DNA of 64,000 nucleotides from Limnanthes douglasii subsp. nivea (taxonomy: Eukaryota > Streptophyta > Magnoliopsida > Brassicales > Limnanthaceae), in the NCBI GenBank assembly GCA_036936605.1, contig JAUPFV010000005.1:229553770-229617769 (forward strand). Direction: 5' to 3'. The translations under genes and the position numbers were made by a program. Numbering within the stretch: the first letter of the stretch is position 1; each line of letters begins with the position of its first letter. Shown one piece after another: positions 1-12,100 of the stretch. The notes under the pieces were generated by a model. That model made no database searches, was not told the DNA's origin, and saw only the letters and a list, made by a program, of their open reading frames with translations.

Positions 1-414
1 CAAGGTTGGTAATAAATTAATCCTTAGTTCTTTTAACAGTTTTTGTTATTTGGTTCTGATTTTATTTTTCACTTATTGTTGATAGAGTATCAGAGTATAT
101 CAGAAATATACAGAGTACGGCTCTAAGATATGTTGGATTTAGATTTAGACTTTAAAAACAGTGACAAAGACCATTCTTTCTTGTCTGGTAAGAACCTGAT
201 ACGGTCGTTTGTAATATATGTATATAAAATTTTCCCAGAAAACAGGAAAGGTTTGTAAAAGACATTAATTCGAAACTTTTAAAGATATCACAGGTACGTA
301 AAAGACATTACTCTGAAATTGTTAAAGATATCACATGTAGAAAAGTTCAAAATAAGAAAGTAGTCATCACAACATTATAGGAAGTCTTAAGTTTTATTAA
401 AATATTTCTGAAAG

Positions 415-1011
415 TTATATATCAGTGAAGCCCTGCTCCATTGTTTTTACGAATTCATTGAAATCTATTCTTCCATCTCCGTTCTCATCAAAGTTTGCTA
501 TCATTCTCTTGCAGTTTTCCGTGGTGGATCCTTCTCGTAAACCTAATATGCATAGCACTCTTTGTAGCTCTCTTGCATCAATAAAGCCATCTCTATTCTC
601 ATCAAACACATCAAAAGCTTCTTTTATCTCCTCAAAACTCGGCTCTCTCTCTTCAAACAGCCTTAAAAGCTCATTGAAACTTAATTTTTCTTCGAGTTTC
701 TCGCCTTCCGTGCTGCAAACAAGTCCCAAACTTCCCATCACCATCTGTATATCTTCTTTACTCAGGTTTTCATCATCTTTCTTCTTGTCAGTGCAACTTT
801 GATGCTTCACCAACATAAGATCCTGGTTTTTCTTGCCATCCAAAACCTTTGACCTGCAAGCTACTAGCTGGAATTGAGCGATCGACCAGTAAGTCAAGAA
901 GAAACTCCTAGTGATATTAACCCATTTGACTAGTGTATGAAAAAACACAAAATCAACTAAAGCAAGCAATGGGAAAAAAGTTTGTTTAGTATTTGAAGAT
1001 GGCATCTTCAT
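415..1011 (-). CDS. Calmodulin-like protein, CML45/46 type, with hydrophobic N-terminus
   Basis: Single-exon frame of 198 codons. The C-terminal half holds two canonical EF-hand loops, DENRDGFIDARE (residues 137-148) and DENGDGRIDFNE (175-186). Both have Asp at positions 1, 3 or 5 as needed, Gly at 6 and Glu at 12, so both should bind calcium. A degenerate helix region (residues 85-125) sits where a first EF-hand pair would be. Plant calmodulin-like proteins act as Ca2+ sensors that bind target proteins. The CML45/46 subgroup is intronless, has an N-terminal extension and retains only the C-terminal EF pair, as here. Residues 12-28 and 37-51 are strongly hydrophobic, suggesting membrane association. 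ATG at 1011 is the first in frame; a second Met two codons later is possible. No neighbour overlaps it. The family call is firm; the subgroup is an inference. Confidence 0.9.
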   Translation of the reverse strand: MKMPSSNTKQTFFPLLALVDFVFFHTLVKWVNITRSFFLTYWSIAQFQLVACRSKVLDGKKNQDLMLVKHQSCTDKKKDDENLSKEDIQMVMGSLGLVCSTEGEKLEEKLSFNELLRLFEEREPSFEEIKEAFDVFDENRDGFIDARELQRVLCILGLREGSTTENCKRMIANFDENGDGRIDFNEFVKTMEQGFTDI

Positions 1012-1119
1012 TTTAACCGAGTTTCCGGTTCTAATGGTTATATTATATACTCTTGTTGCAGGAAATGAGAATGGTTCACATGGATTTGATTTGAAGATAT
1101 GTTGTAATGATATGAGTCT

Positions 1120-1128
1120 CTATATATA
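1120..1128 (-). promoter_or_regulatory. Putative TATA box of the calmodulin-like gene
   Basis: Read on the minus strand this is TATATATAG, about 110 bases upstream of the ATG, which would leave a 5' leader of about 80 bases. A weaker TATA-like stretch lies nearer the start (about 1035-1045) and cannot be excluded. Confidence 0.4.
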
Positions 1129-2243
1129 CATAGATGCCTGTAAGATAATAAGATGAAGTCTTGTATTTGAGGTATGCAAGTTAGAGGAAATTGCTAGGAA
1201 AGTAGGTGGTTGAAAGTTGCATGAAGAATTGGTCACTTTCTGCAGTATGATATTAGGGAGACACTTTCTTCATATTCATATCATCCAAAGAGGTTTGGTC
1301 AGGCTGGATTGGTTTTTTTATTGTCTGTTTCTATTTTACAAAATTCTTACAAGGGCTGCTAGGAAATTGCCTTTTGGTCTTGTCCTGACAGGTCATTGTT
1401 AAATTAATAGAGACGAAATTGTGGAGATTCTTGAAATCAATTGTTAGTGGCTTGGCTTGTCTACATTCATTTTGCAACTTCCATGCACTAACTTTGGATA
1501 AAATACTATATTTATATGATTTATCACGGAATTTATGAGGCCAGTGCTTTTGGAGCCCAAATAGAAAAAGGCCAGCCTTTTTTAATGAAGTAGTATAATA
1601 GTTTTACCCACTTGATTAAGGACTTATAGTTTTGGGCCAAATGTGAATATGTGAATTCCCAGTTTTCGTGGGCTTGCATGATATTTGGGACATGAATCCG
1701 GGCAAAATTTATGATATTATATTAGCTAAAATTATTAACAGATTTATACAAGAGTTACATACCATGCTTTTTTGATAATATATATATGTCGGGGTAGCTT
1801 TTTTGTGGTGAAAGAAAACAAAGATGAATTTTTGTGGTTGAAAGAAAAACAAATATGAAACAGTTACAATAGTTAGGGGTTATTTTGCTATTTTATTAGG
1901 AAATTAAATTGAAGCATGGCTTATATTATCTAGGCTAAGGTATCCTAGTGTCGCGGAACTTATAGCGAACAAGAGATGATGTTAGCATTATTGAATGTCT
2001 TTGAAAAGTTTAGCATTTGTTTCTCTCGAAATATGATTTATTACTGCACAAATGGTAGCATGCCAAATATTATCGTTTTAAGAATGGGTCCAATTACTTG
2101 TAGCGTTGAACCAACATGTCAGTCGGTGTTTGAAGAGGACATGTTAAATTTTCTCGCAATGGTTTCTCAGAGCAATCCTGAGTAGTTACAGTCAACTACT
2201 ACAGAGAGCACAGTCGGGGGTTGTGCTGAAGCCCCAATCAATG
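1129..2243. other. Intergenic, no recognised gene
   Basis: This AT-rich stretch contains short open frames. The longest is 69 codons on the plus strand at 1976-2185. I recognise no family in it and see no splice-linked extension. It may be a decayed gene fragment. Confidence 0.4.
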
Positions 2244-2304
2244 ATTTTGTCTTAATTTTCTTGAATTGCAAGCCAAGTGATGAAGAAGTGTTTGGGAATG
2301 TTAA
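2244..2304 (+). repeat. Left arm of a 61-bp inverted repeat
   Basis: These bases are the exact reverse complement of 3015-3075, starting ATTTTGTCTTAATTTTC and ending GGGAATGTTAA. Weaker similarity continues a few bases beyond each end. The plus-strand frame reads as possible coding sequence (a peptide ending in EEVFGNVKLIPD), so the arm may be a duplicated, inverted exon fragment of an unidentified gene. Confidence 0.85.
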
Positions 2305-3014
2305 ACTTATTCCAGACTAAGATGGCTCAGTCGGTTTCCGGTGTTGATGGCGGATGAACTTGTACGTACTACTTATCGTCAAATGGTTTCGATTATGGTT
2401 TGGAATCCACATGAATTAATCATCCCGGTTAAATGAAACGAGGAGCTGGTTAATGGTAATTACTAGTTTCAAGTAGATGTTGTTGGTGCGATCTTCTACT
2501 TGAGCGAATCTGCGGCGGCCAGATCCAAGAGTCGTTACTGATAATGTCCAAAACCATGTTTTTGCCTTGCAAGTGAGCAAACCTGATAATAATAAGAGCA
2601 TATCGGTCAACAAAGAAATTAGGGAATAGCCATAGGTCGTATCATATCGAGCTGGAAGTGCCATTTACGATATCAAACTTGTAAGATTCGCGGCGAGGGA
2701 AAACTTTATATCGATAATCGATTCAGAATTAATATTGGGGAAAAAAAGATGGAGAGTCTCTACAAAAAGTCACATGTTTTTCAAGAAAAAGGGCTTTCTC
2801 TCTCTTGGAAGCATAAAAATCGATTATCCTCTCCTCTATTCTTTTACTAAATCAAGTGAAATTCTTCTCAGTTGTAGGAAGAAATAAATAAAAAAATCAA
2901 AATCAAAATAGTTTCATAACAAGAAAACAAGATTTGGCTCTCCTTTGAGAAGGTTCTAGGGTCCGAAGCTTGATTTCAACCCAAAAACAAAATAAATAAA
3001 AGAAACTCGTAAGA
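2305..3014. other. Spacer between the inverted repeat arms
   Basis: A spacer of 710 bases. It includes an 82-codon minus-strand frame at 2416-2664 with one hydrophobic stretch and no recognisable family. No terminal features of a known transposon are visible, so the arms are not confidently terminal inverted repeats. Confidence 0.4.
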
Positions 3015-3075
3015 TTAACATTCCCAAACACTTCTTCATCACTTGGCTTGCAATTCAAGAAAATTAAGACAAAAT
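3015..3075 (-). repeat. Right arm of the 61-bp inverted repeat
   Basis: Perfect reverse complement of 2244-2304 over 61 bases. A transcript spanning both arms would fold into a long stem with a loop of about 710 bases. Confidence 0.85.
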
Positions 3076-3359
3076 AATCATCTGCTTCACATAATTTTGG
3101 ATTGATCTTTAGAGAATGCAGGGTTTATAGGATCTCCTTGCATGTGGATAAATAAAAGAAACTACTAAGATTATATGGAGTCTTAATAAATGCAAAAATG
3201 AGTATATATTTTGACAATATACAAGTCAAACACTTAGCTAAAACATGCTCAGACCATTCCTCATTATGAATTTCTTTATCAAATAATTCATTCAAACCAA
3301 AACCATCATATATATTTCTGAACATATGGAAACTGCATCCTCAATTTAATCAAACCATA

Positions 3360-6300
3360 TAGGAATCTTGGAATATTCCATTAATTGGTCTACCTATTTT
3401 TGTCTTTTAGCAAACACTAAAAAGACTGAAAATTAGACTCAAATCTTGGAATGAGGAAGTCTTTGGAAATATCTTCAATGATACTGCCAAAGCTGAAGAT
3501 GAGGTTAATTATTATGAAAATAAATTATAAGAAGATCAAAATGTTGAAAATAAAATAAACTTATCAAAAGCTAATGACAGTTACCTTATTCTCTTGGCAA
3601 GAGAATAAGCTTATTCGGAACAAAAAAAGTTACATCAATTGGATCAAATAGGGTGATAAAAATAGTTATTTGTTTCACAATTTTGTAAATAAAAGACAGA
3701 AAATGAATATGATTAATGGTACATATAAAGATGAAATTTTGATAAAAGATCAAAGTGAAATTAGCGAACTAGTTGTTAACTATTTCAAAAAACCTTTCAG
3801 CAAGCAATGTACTGATCCCATGAATATTATCCCAAACTTAAAATCAAATGATGACAACCAAAATCTCCTTATTCCTCCTACAAAAGATAAAATACATAAA
3901 ACTATAAAAGAAAGTATAACACCCTTAACACTGTTAATGGACCTAATGGGTTTAATGCAGTATTTTATTAAACATGTTGACTAATAATACAAAATGACTT
4001 ACTTTCTGTTATGGTTGAATATGTTTCTTGGGATAACCTGCTCCAAACGACTTTTTTCTACTGTCATTTGTTTAATGCCCAAAACAGAATGGAAAGGCTA
4101 TAGACCTATTAGTCTTGCTATGTTTTTAATACGATCTTCTCAAGAATATATAATGATACGTTAGCTATAAGTCTACCTAAAGTCACTTTAGAAGAGCAAG
4201 GATGATTTTTCCATGGAAATAACATCCATAAACATATCCTCCTCTCCCAAGAAATTATATATGATCTAGACATGAACTCAAGAGGTGGATATATTTTGTT
4301 AAAAATTGACATGAACAAAGTTTTTGAAAAAAAATCACACAATTTCATTTTCAATGTGTAAAATCATTTGGCTTTCACATTAATTTTATTAACCTTATTA
4401 GAAAAAAGATATAGTGTATTTTTCTTAATTATTGTCAATTGTGACCTTAAAGGTTACTTCAAGGGTTAATAGAACCCAGCAGGGGGATTTTATATCAGTC
4501 TTTTCATAATTGTTGACCTAATTAGAGGTATTAATAACCTTTTCAATCAATACCCAACATTGAAATTTAAAACAAGAAGTAATATGAATATTAATTTCTT
4601 AGCATTTGAAGATGACTTTGTCATCTTTGCAAATGGTTTCATTAATAACATTAATAACTTGAACTCTTTTTTAAATTCATATCAAGAAATATTTGGACAA
4701 TAAATAAGGACAGACCAATCTAGCCTTATAGTGTCAAAAAAGATAAACTGTACTAAAACTAGACAGCTTGAAAGAGTCACTGTATTAAAAAACAAAACAT
4801 TACCTTTGAATATTTAGCTATTTTAGTCCACAACAGTACTAATGACTATTCTCACTTATCACATTCAATGTTACAATCTGCCTAAAACAGTAATAAACAG
4901 AATCGAAAGACTCCTAAATAGATTCTTTTGAAAATCTAAGGAGTCTTCTCAAACCACAATTTGGACTGAATGAAACTCTATTACCAAAACTTATAAAGAA
5001 TGTGGGGTAAACATTAGAAAACTCATAGACCTCCAAGATACATTCTCATGTAAATTATGGTGTAAATATCGTGAAAACAAATCATTATAGGCTACATATA
5101 TGCAATATGTATCCTATAAAAATAATCATCACATGCTCAAAACAAACCTAAAAGGCTCAAAGACATGGAAAAGATTGAATTCAATAAAATCTACTGTTGA
5201 GCCTTTCATTATTTGGAAATTAGAGAATGGTAATATAGAATTTTGGTTAAATAAGCGGATAAAAAACCAACGATTAATTACGCTCTCAAATGACAATAAT
5301 CAGAATTGGTATACAATAAAAAGATGAATGAATTCTAGTCAAATAATATTTGGGACTTGCCAAAACTAAAATATAGCATTGTTTCCATCAAAGATTAATC
5401 TAATAACCACTCTTACACTTCACAATGACCATGAAGATAAAGTATTATGATCTCTAGATAACTCAGGATAATTCAAAACTAAAATAATTTGGAATCAAAT
5501 AAGACATAAAAGCATTGATTCTAATCTTTCTCATAGGACTTGGAACAACCTTATTCCAACCAAATATTTTTTTCTCCTTTGGAAGATTATGAAAGGTTAA
5601 ATTTATTATAGATAGTACCTTACAAAAAAGAAATTTTAGTCTAGTATCAAGATGTCAATACTGTCAAAATATTAAAACAGATCTTTTTGGAATCAAAATT
5701 GGTTGATACATGACAATCCTCCTTTTATCAGATGATGGTATTGGTCTACCAACAAATCAATCCACGTTAGAACCATGTTACCATCAATAACATGCTGGAC
5801 TATATGGCTCTACAAAAATAGAACAAAATTTGGGAATCAAACTATAACTCCTAAAGTTATTTTAGACAAAATCTATTTCATTTAATCTAGGTTAGACAAT
5901 GCTAATATCCTAAGAGGAAAATCTTGTTTGGGGACATGAAAATTTCCAGCAAACTTGGCTGTATTTTTCATCTGAATAATATTAACAAAGTTAATATTCT
6001 TAAATGGATAAACCCTCTGGAATACAGATTGAAGTTAAACACTGATGGTTCGTGTCTTTTACAATGGTGAGTCCAGTGGGGCAGGCCTAATAAGAAATAA
6101 CAATGGCAATGTATGTGCTGCATATGGTAGGATTTATAACAAGTAAACCCCTATAGTTGCAGAATATATGGCTCTCTTAGATGGCCTTATTATATGCAAT
6201 CAAAATTAGATATAAACATGTTGGTATTGAATTTAATTCTAATATCTTAATTGAAATGTTTGACAAGGACTCCCATTTGGTACTTAAAATTAATCGACTC

Positions 6301-6385
6301 TTGTGGAAAGCTCTTAACTCCAACCATGACCATAAAACACATTTGTATAACTCAATCATAATAAATGAGAGTAATATCAAATGAT
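3360..6385 (+). mobile_element. Decayed L1-type LINE (RT to RNase H), 5'-truncated
   Basis: Fragments of LINE ORF2 appear in order on the plus strand, broken by many stops and frameshifts. They are the linker before reverse transcriptase (IRLKSWNEEVFGNIF, about 3435-3485); the FHNFVNKR...YF linker at 3670-3980; the RT motif resembling iKiDMsKaFD at about 4291-4345; the metal-binding box FLAFEDDFVIFANGF at about 4596-4640; a GGR-type thumb region; and a C-terminal RNase H starting KLNTDGSC near 6035, whose tail is the open frame at 6181-6384. No endonuclease is recognised, so the copy is 5'-truncated or too decayed. Non-functional. Confidence 0.8.
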
Positions 6386-6432
6386 CGGCTTTAAAAAAAC
6401 TAAATCATAACAAATGATCGGCTTTAAAAAAA
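6379..6432 (+). repeat. Short direct repeat at the LINE 3' end
   Basis: Two copies of AAATGATCGGCTTTAAAAAAA, at 6379-6399 and 6412-6432, are 33 bases apart. The A-runs at the end of each copy suggest duplicated LINE tail sequence. Confidence 0.6.
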
Positions 6433-6522
6433 TACATGCAAAGAAGAGTAATATCAACCACCAAAATAAAATAAATTATACTACTCAAATGTGCAAAAGA
6501 ACATAATTTCTCAAAAGATTTT

Positions 6523-7502
6523 GGGTGAAGCTATTTCCCCCATAAATTTTTTTATTTCCTCCATGATTTAAAAAATACTCCATGTTGTTATTTCCTCCAT
6601 AAAAGAAATAATAGTTTTACCCTTCTCTTACTTTTAAACCTTTTCTATCCATCTCTTTACACAAACCAGTAGAATCGAGCAGCCACCATGCATAGCCACA
6701 CAAACCCTAATTCCACCAGCCACCATTCATCGCCACACAAACCAGTAGCCTCGAGCGAAGAAAATATAAGGAAGGGTAAGAAAAAACACCTTGGCTTCAG
6801 CAGGAACAGTTCCATCTTCATCCACAAATGTATAATGATTCAATTCAATCGGAATCGGAAACTGAATTATCTTCAGGCATTTGAGAAACATCGAAAGTAC
6901 TTTTCAAAAGCGAAACATAGAACCAGTGCAGTTGTACCCGCATATGCTAAAAATTTGCTAAAACAGTAACAAATCGTACAACTCACCTTCTCGGAATTAG
7001 GTGCATTTTTTCTGTTGAATTTATTTTTTAGTATATTATCAACAATGTGATATTTTCAAGCACCTAATTCCGAGATACCCTCTCGGAATTAGTTGTTTCT
7101 CGTTCACAACTGCAAAATTGGGGATTAGCTCAAAAAAAAAGTTTCCAAGTGGTATTTTCAAGTTAAGGAATTGTAAAACATAAAAACAAAATTAAATTAT
7201 CTTGTTCGTTGATTGAGTGTTGTTCTCCGGTTTGGTTTGGGTTTCTTCATTTTTCGTGATTAATCTTCAATAAATTTGAATTTTTTTGTTTTATGATTAA
7301 TTTTAGAGTAGAATCATATATCTTGGGTTAAAGTTAGGTTAATTATGTGTTTTTTTAATATAAGACTATCTACTAGATCAATGACATCTAACCCTAAATT
7401 TGAAAATAAAATAAAGATAATTTGGTAAAAACAAGTCACTAGTGTTTTGGAAATTTTGAATCATGGAGGAAATAAAAAATCATATGGGAAAATAGCTTCA
7501 CC
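6523..7502. mobile_element. Non-autonomous Mutator-like element (MULE/MITE)
   Basis: Both ends carry imperfect terminal inverted repeats of about 50 bases, starting GGGTGAAGCTATTTCC on the left and GGTGAAGCTATTTTCC on the reverse complement of the right. Identical 10-bp direct repeats, AAAAGATTTT, flank them at 6513-6522 and 7503-7512. A 9-11 bp target duplication with long TIRs is typical of Mutator-like elements. The interior has no transposase. It holds a 93-codon plus-strand frame (6688-6969) of unknown origin, which could be captured host sequence, and an internal 16-bp inverted repeat. Confidence 0.8.
6989..7075. repeat. Internal hairpin with 16-bp arms inside the MULE
   Basis: TCTCGGAATTAGGTGC at 6989-7004 is exactly complementary to GCACCTAATTCCGAGA at 7060-7075, with a 55-base loop. 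A third, direct partial copy of the motif (TCTCGGAATTAG) follows at 7081-7092. Confidence 0.8.
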
Positions 7503-7512
7503 AAAAGATTTT

Positions 7513-7995
7513 TAGTTAATTGCAAAAGAAAAATGTAACTGATTCATAATTATTTCTAAAATTGTAGAGGCTTTTGAGATTCAATTTTTAAAAACGTATC
7601 AATAAAAAATAAAAATAATTTGAAAGTTTTTAATGTTTATTTTAGAGACGTGTCAAAAAAGTGACAGGACACTTCTAACAAAAACTTAAATCTATTATCA
7701 AACTCTTTACCTAAACAATTAATTACCAATTACCGATTAGTTTTTGAGGAGTTAATATTTATAAGATTTTTATATGAAATTATTTATACGTATAACATTA
7801 CCGATTATAAAAAAAAAATTCTCATTAAAAATATAGATCCAGCCCAGATTTAAGCATTAGGACTAATAACAAAAGCTGATTTAAAATAGTCTTTGTTAAG
7901 AACTTACAGTCGAGAATATAAACAACCCAACAGCAACAGCAGCAGCAGATGTAGTTACTGAAAATAAAAAAGTAGAAGTAACATAAAGATAGAAA
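7513..7995. other. AT-rich intergenic DNA and 3' flank of the peptide gene
   Basis: No coding sequence is recognised. A short CAG/CAA run at about 7927-7949 probably lies in the 3' UTR of the minus-strand gene that ends at 7996. Confidence 0.5.
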
Positions 7996-8450
7996 TCAAA
8001 AGTGCAACAGAGGCTGCTCATCAGATTGTGGAGGAGGAGTGAACATGAAGCTGGTTCTGGGATTAGTGTTAGGTCCTGGATCCTTATAATCCATCAAACC
8101 CAAATCCATATCAATCATACTTCTAGGTGCTCTTGCATTTTCCTGCTAACCAAACATAACTTCAACATCCATCAACCATTCTTCTAACTACATCTAAACA
8201 TACTACTCCATAACAAAACCATAAAACTCATAACTAACCTTCAAATCAACTGTGGATTCTTCTATTTCAGATGTCACCATTAAGCTTCTTCCAAACCCTT
8301 CAAACATCAAAACAAATAAAAATTGAAATGTAAATGTAAATGAAGTAATTAAGATGTAACAAAATGAGAAAAGAGGTAGGTACCATGAGAAAAGGAGAGA
8401 GCAAGAAATAGTGATGCAAAGACTAATCTGAGAAAATAAGAGAGACCCAT
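7996..8450 (-). CDS. Small secreted peptide precursor, PSY-like (tyrosine-sulfated peptide)
   Basis: Three exons join with canonical GT-AG sites and exact phase: 8450-8384 (67 nt), 8297-8239 (59 nt) and 8142-7996 (147 nt). The product has 90 residues. Residues 1-23 (MGLSYFLRLVFASLFLALSF...) form a typical signal peptide. It is followed by GRSLMV, an acidic variable region, and then the motif MDYKDPGPNTNPRTSF (residues 59-74). PSY peptides are secreted, sulfated on the Tyr of a DY..P..N core and sensed by leucine-rich-repeat receptor kinases that control growth. The DY-x-x-P-x-x-N spacing and acidic lead-in match; the usual downstream HDP is absent. The splice structure is strong evidence for a real gene. 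The PSY assignment is an inference, and another sulfated-peptide family is possible. A competing single-exon frame at 8203-8472 lacks the motif. Confidence 0.7.
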
Positions 8451-8487
8451 TGACCTTTTTACACTTCTTCAAATGTTTAAGGTTCAG

Positions 8488-8495
8488 ATTTTATA
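8488..8495 (-). promoter_or_regulatory. Putative TATA box of the peptide gene
   Basis: TATAAAAT on the minus strand, 38 bases upstream of the signal-peptide ATG. The predicted transcription start would fall just before the ATG and exclude the out-of-frame upstream ATG at 8472. The leader would be unusually short, so a further upstream promoter is possible. Confidence 0.4.
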
Positions 8496-9149
8496 CTACT
8501 CCATCTGTTTACTCAGAGGCTCTTTAGTTTGGACTTTTTCTAGGAACCTGTTTCATTTTCAGATCCAGTGAAGAGACTTGAGTATTCTTATTATTATTAT
8601 ATGTTGATGCCCCTAAGTACAGTAGATGACATTTAATCTATATTTATTTATTGTGCGCGTGCGTTTGTATAAACTTAGTTTCATAAAAGGTGAGATCTTT
8701 TCAATATAATGTGTTTGATAAACTATTCATTTCCAAATTTTATTTTTCTTAATCAACTTCATTAGAAGTTAAAAGGCTGGAAAAGAAAACAAAAGGGCCA
8801 AGTTTAGTTATAATATTAAAAAAATAAATGGACCCTTACTCAAGTTTAGTTACATATTAAAAGAATCCGATTGCATACGCATGGGTTCACCTATGAAAGG
8901 ACTCTCCATTCCCAATTTTATAACACAAAAAGATATTTGAGATATTATTCGAAAATTGGGTATTTTGTTTGAGTTAATTACATAGGATAGGTATTAATAG
9001 TGAAATTTGAGGTAGTGTATTTTCTTCAACGAATTTCTATTGATTATGTCACTATTCAAAGTTACACGCTGAGATAAAAATAGATATAAAAAATAGGTTA
9101 CGAAAACTTTTGTTGAAATATTTGAGATGGTATACTAATTTCTTCATTC
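8496..9149. other. Intergenic, no recognised gene
   Basis: AT-rich sequence upstream of the peptide gene. I see no coding frame or repeat family here. It probably holds the gene's promoter region. Confidence 0.4.
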
Positions 9150-12100
9150 AACAGCCTTGAGTGATCACATGAACACTTCAATTTTCAAATGTTGTGTAGT
9201 CCACCAGTGTATGAACGAAAGTACCTGCAAGATAGATTAAAATTGAAAATAGATTTAGTCAGGATTGCTCCTGTAACAAGAATGTTAGTGATCAGTTTAT
9301 AAGACATTGTTCACTTTGCAGAATTTCATTTTATTAATCTTAAATAACTTAATTTTAAGCTTTCCAAACATATGATAAATTTAAGAGAGGCTGGAGCTTG
9401 GGTAGGAGAAAATTCACAACTTGATTTGGTGTTAGTGACCCATTTAGAGACCCATTATGCAACCAAATTTTGTCCACATAAGATATATGTTAAAGTCATT
9501 TGAGCCTTGATTAATTTCCTACAACAATTCATTTAAGGAACAAGGAACCGTTGAGCTAAACCAGAACTTCGAATTTTATCAACAATAAGTAATGAATCCC
9601 TTTCTACACCAACTTGTTTTAGGTGATTGACATAACAGAGAATTAGCACGTCAACCAAAGCCCTAAGTTCAACAATCATAACAGTATTTTCCCATACAAA
9701 TGTCAAATACCTCTAATAAGGTTTCCAGATTGATTTCTGAGGATGATTCCACTGTTGGATTCACCAGAAGATGTACAAGAACCATCATACTTAAGTTTTA
9801 TTCTATCGTTGGAGGGAGGGATCTATTTGACTACTACAGGTGGTTTGGGGGATAGATAAATGATTGAAACAACCATTTTCTGTGGCTATTTTTAAGTCAC
9901 CAGATCAGTGAGAGTAATTACGAAGTTTTGAAATGTCTAAGTTAACCTGAGAGAATTTGATTTTATTTATTAAGATTTTAGAAGAACTAATTTTGCCTTT
10001 TTATTTTAAGTTGTTACGCTTTGACCAGATTGTCCAACAGATGATGAGGGGAGGGGATGATTGATCTGATATGAATGTTTTTCTTTGTTGACATAAATGA
10101 TGAATGAATCATATAGTTAAATGACATATACTGGCCAATGAGGATGTCAAATAATCCTGCAAAATATTACCATACTTCCTAGGATATTTGGCAAGAGACA
10201 AATACATATGATATTGATTCAGAGTTAAGCAATGCTTACGTTTTGATGCCAAAGCAAAGTTTTTCTCTTGCATAATAATATCCAAATAAATGAAATCATT
10301 AAAAAATCTCCAAAGAAGGAATGAGCACTTCTTCGGGGTGATATTGTTCTATATTTTGGAGTGAATAATTAATTTTGGTTGAATGTCTCTTATAGATTGC
10401 CAAGTCTTTTTTAAAAACAAAGATTCATCATTAAATGTCTTTAAGATGTTGGAATCTTCACTGGATTCAATTAATTTTATTTTGTAAATTCTATTAATAT
10501 ATAAGGGAATGATTTGATCTTTGAGTCGGTTGAATTTCCATGAACTATTAGACCAGATTTCAGAGATCAAAGTTTCATTATACCACTTATTGTTCTCTTG
10601 GTTTGAATTAGTCATGGGAGGAGTCATTTATAAATATAGAGAAATTGATATTATCTATACCTTTTTTTATTAACACTATCACTTTTTCTTTAAATACACA
10701 TCTATACATTATATGGAAAATAACGTTAAAAAGAGTGATCAAAATCCTTTGCCATATCTAGTTTTAGGATGATGTTTCTTCCGATATTTTTATTATTAAT
10801 TTCATGAACAAGTTCTTTGGTAATCAAGATATTTTCATTGATTTTTCTACTATGAACAAAACCACCATGTTCATTTGAAATTATTTTGGGAAGAATGGAG
10901 GTCAGTCTGGTGTTAATGGTCTTAGTTAAAATTTTATTGAAGACTGTGCAAAGACTAATAGGTCTGTAGTCTTTCTAGTTTGAGGGAGATTCCTTATTTG
11001 GGATTAAACATATGGTTGTGACATAAATATCAGTATGAGCAAATTTCTATTAAAATAAGCTCTAATAGCTTCATATAATTCAGTTTTGATTATAGGCAAT
11101 CAGGTTATATAGAAATTGAAGTTGAAACCATCAACTTTATGAACATTGTTTGTGTTGAGAGATTTGATATTATTAACGATTTCCTTATCATGAAGAATAG
11201 AAAAAATCGTATTATTGTTATAGTCAATTATCAATTGGGGAATAAAGTCCTTGAACTCAACTAGGTTGGTATTTTTTGATTGATAAGTTAATAGGTTTTT
11301 GAAACGATCAATGACAGAATCAACAATTTGGGATTGATTTTCTATCCACCGATCATTGATCTTAATACCATGAATTTTATTTCTTTTTAATATTTTATTG
11401 ACTTAATTGTGAAAATTATTAATGTTTATCTCACCTGATTTAGCCCAATTAGAAGAACTTTTAAGTTCCCAGAAAATTTATTCTCTTGCAAGAATATTTA
11501 AGTGTACACTAGCCTTTGATAAGTTTGTTTAATTTTCTATATTGTTTGATACTTCTAGGCAATGTTCAGCATGCTGGACATTGTCTTCAGAATTTGCAAT
11601 GTTGTTGAATAAATTGCCAAAGACTTCAATGTTCCAGGTTTTTAATTTTTGTTTAAGTCTTTTTAACTTACCCAAAATACAGTCAAAGGGTTACAAGGTA
11701 TGTGATCTCTCCAATTGTTTTCAACAGTTTGAAGAAATTCGTAACGAAGCAGCCACATATTTTAAAATTTAAAAGAGGGTTTGGGCTTGTTGGATAGAGA
11801 TGAGATAGTGATACACAAAAGTGAATGGTTTGAGCCAGTTTCACTATTGTCAATCAATAATCATGTTGTTAAAGTCATCTATTGTCCTTATGTTTAGAGT
11901 TTTACATGCTAACTGTTTAGATGTATTGGAGATTACATTGAAATCTCTAGAAATAAGCCACTCATTGTTTGTGACAGAATATCTTTAAGGTTATTCCAAA
12001 TACCAGTCCTTTGATTTTGGTGAATTTGGCATAGATGTTGGTATTTAAAAACTTTTTATTACAATAAAGATGAGTTGCCATCATGTGAACAAATTGTTCA

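Noticed and set aside
425..802. 125-codon plus-strand frame opposite the calmodulin-like gene
   Set aside because: It is the complement of a clear EF-hand coding region and shows no family of its own.
8203..8472. 89-codon single-exon minus-strand frame over the peptide gene
   Set aside because: It reads through intron 1 in the wrong frame. The spliced three-exon model gives a signal peptide and conserved motif with exact phases.
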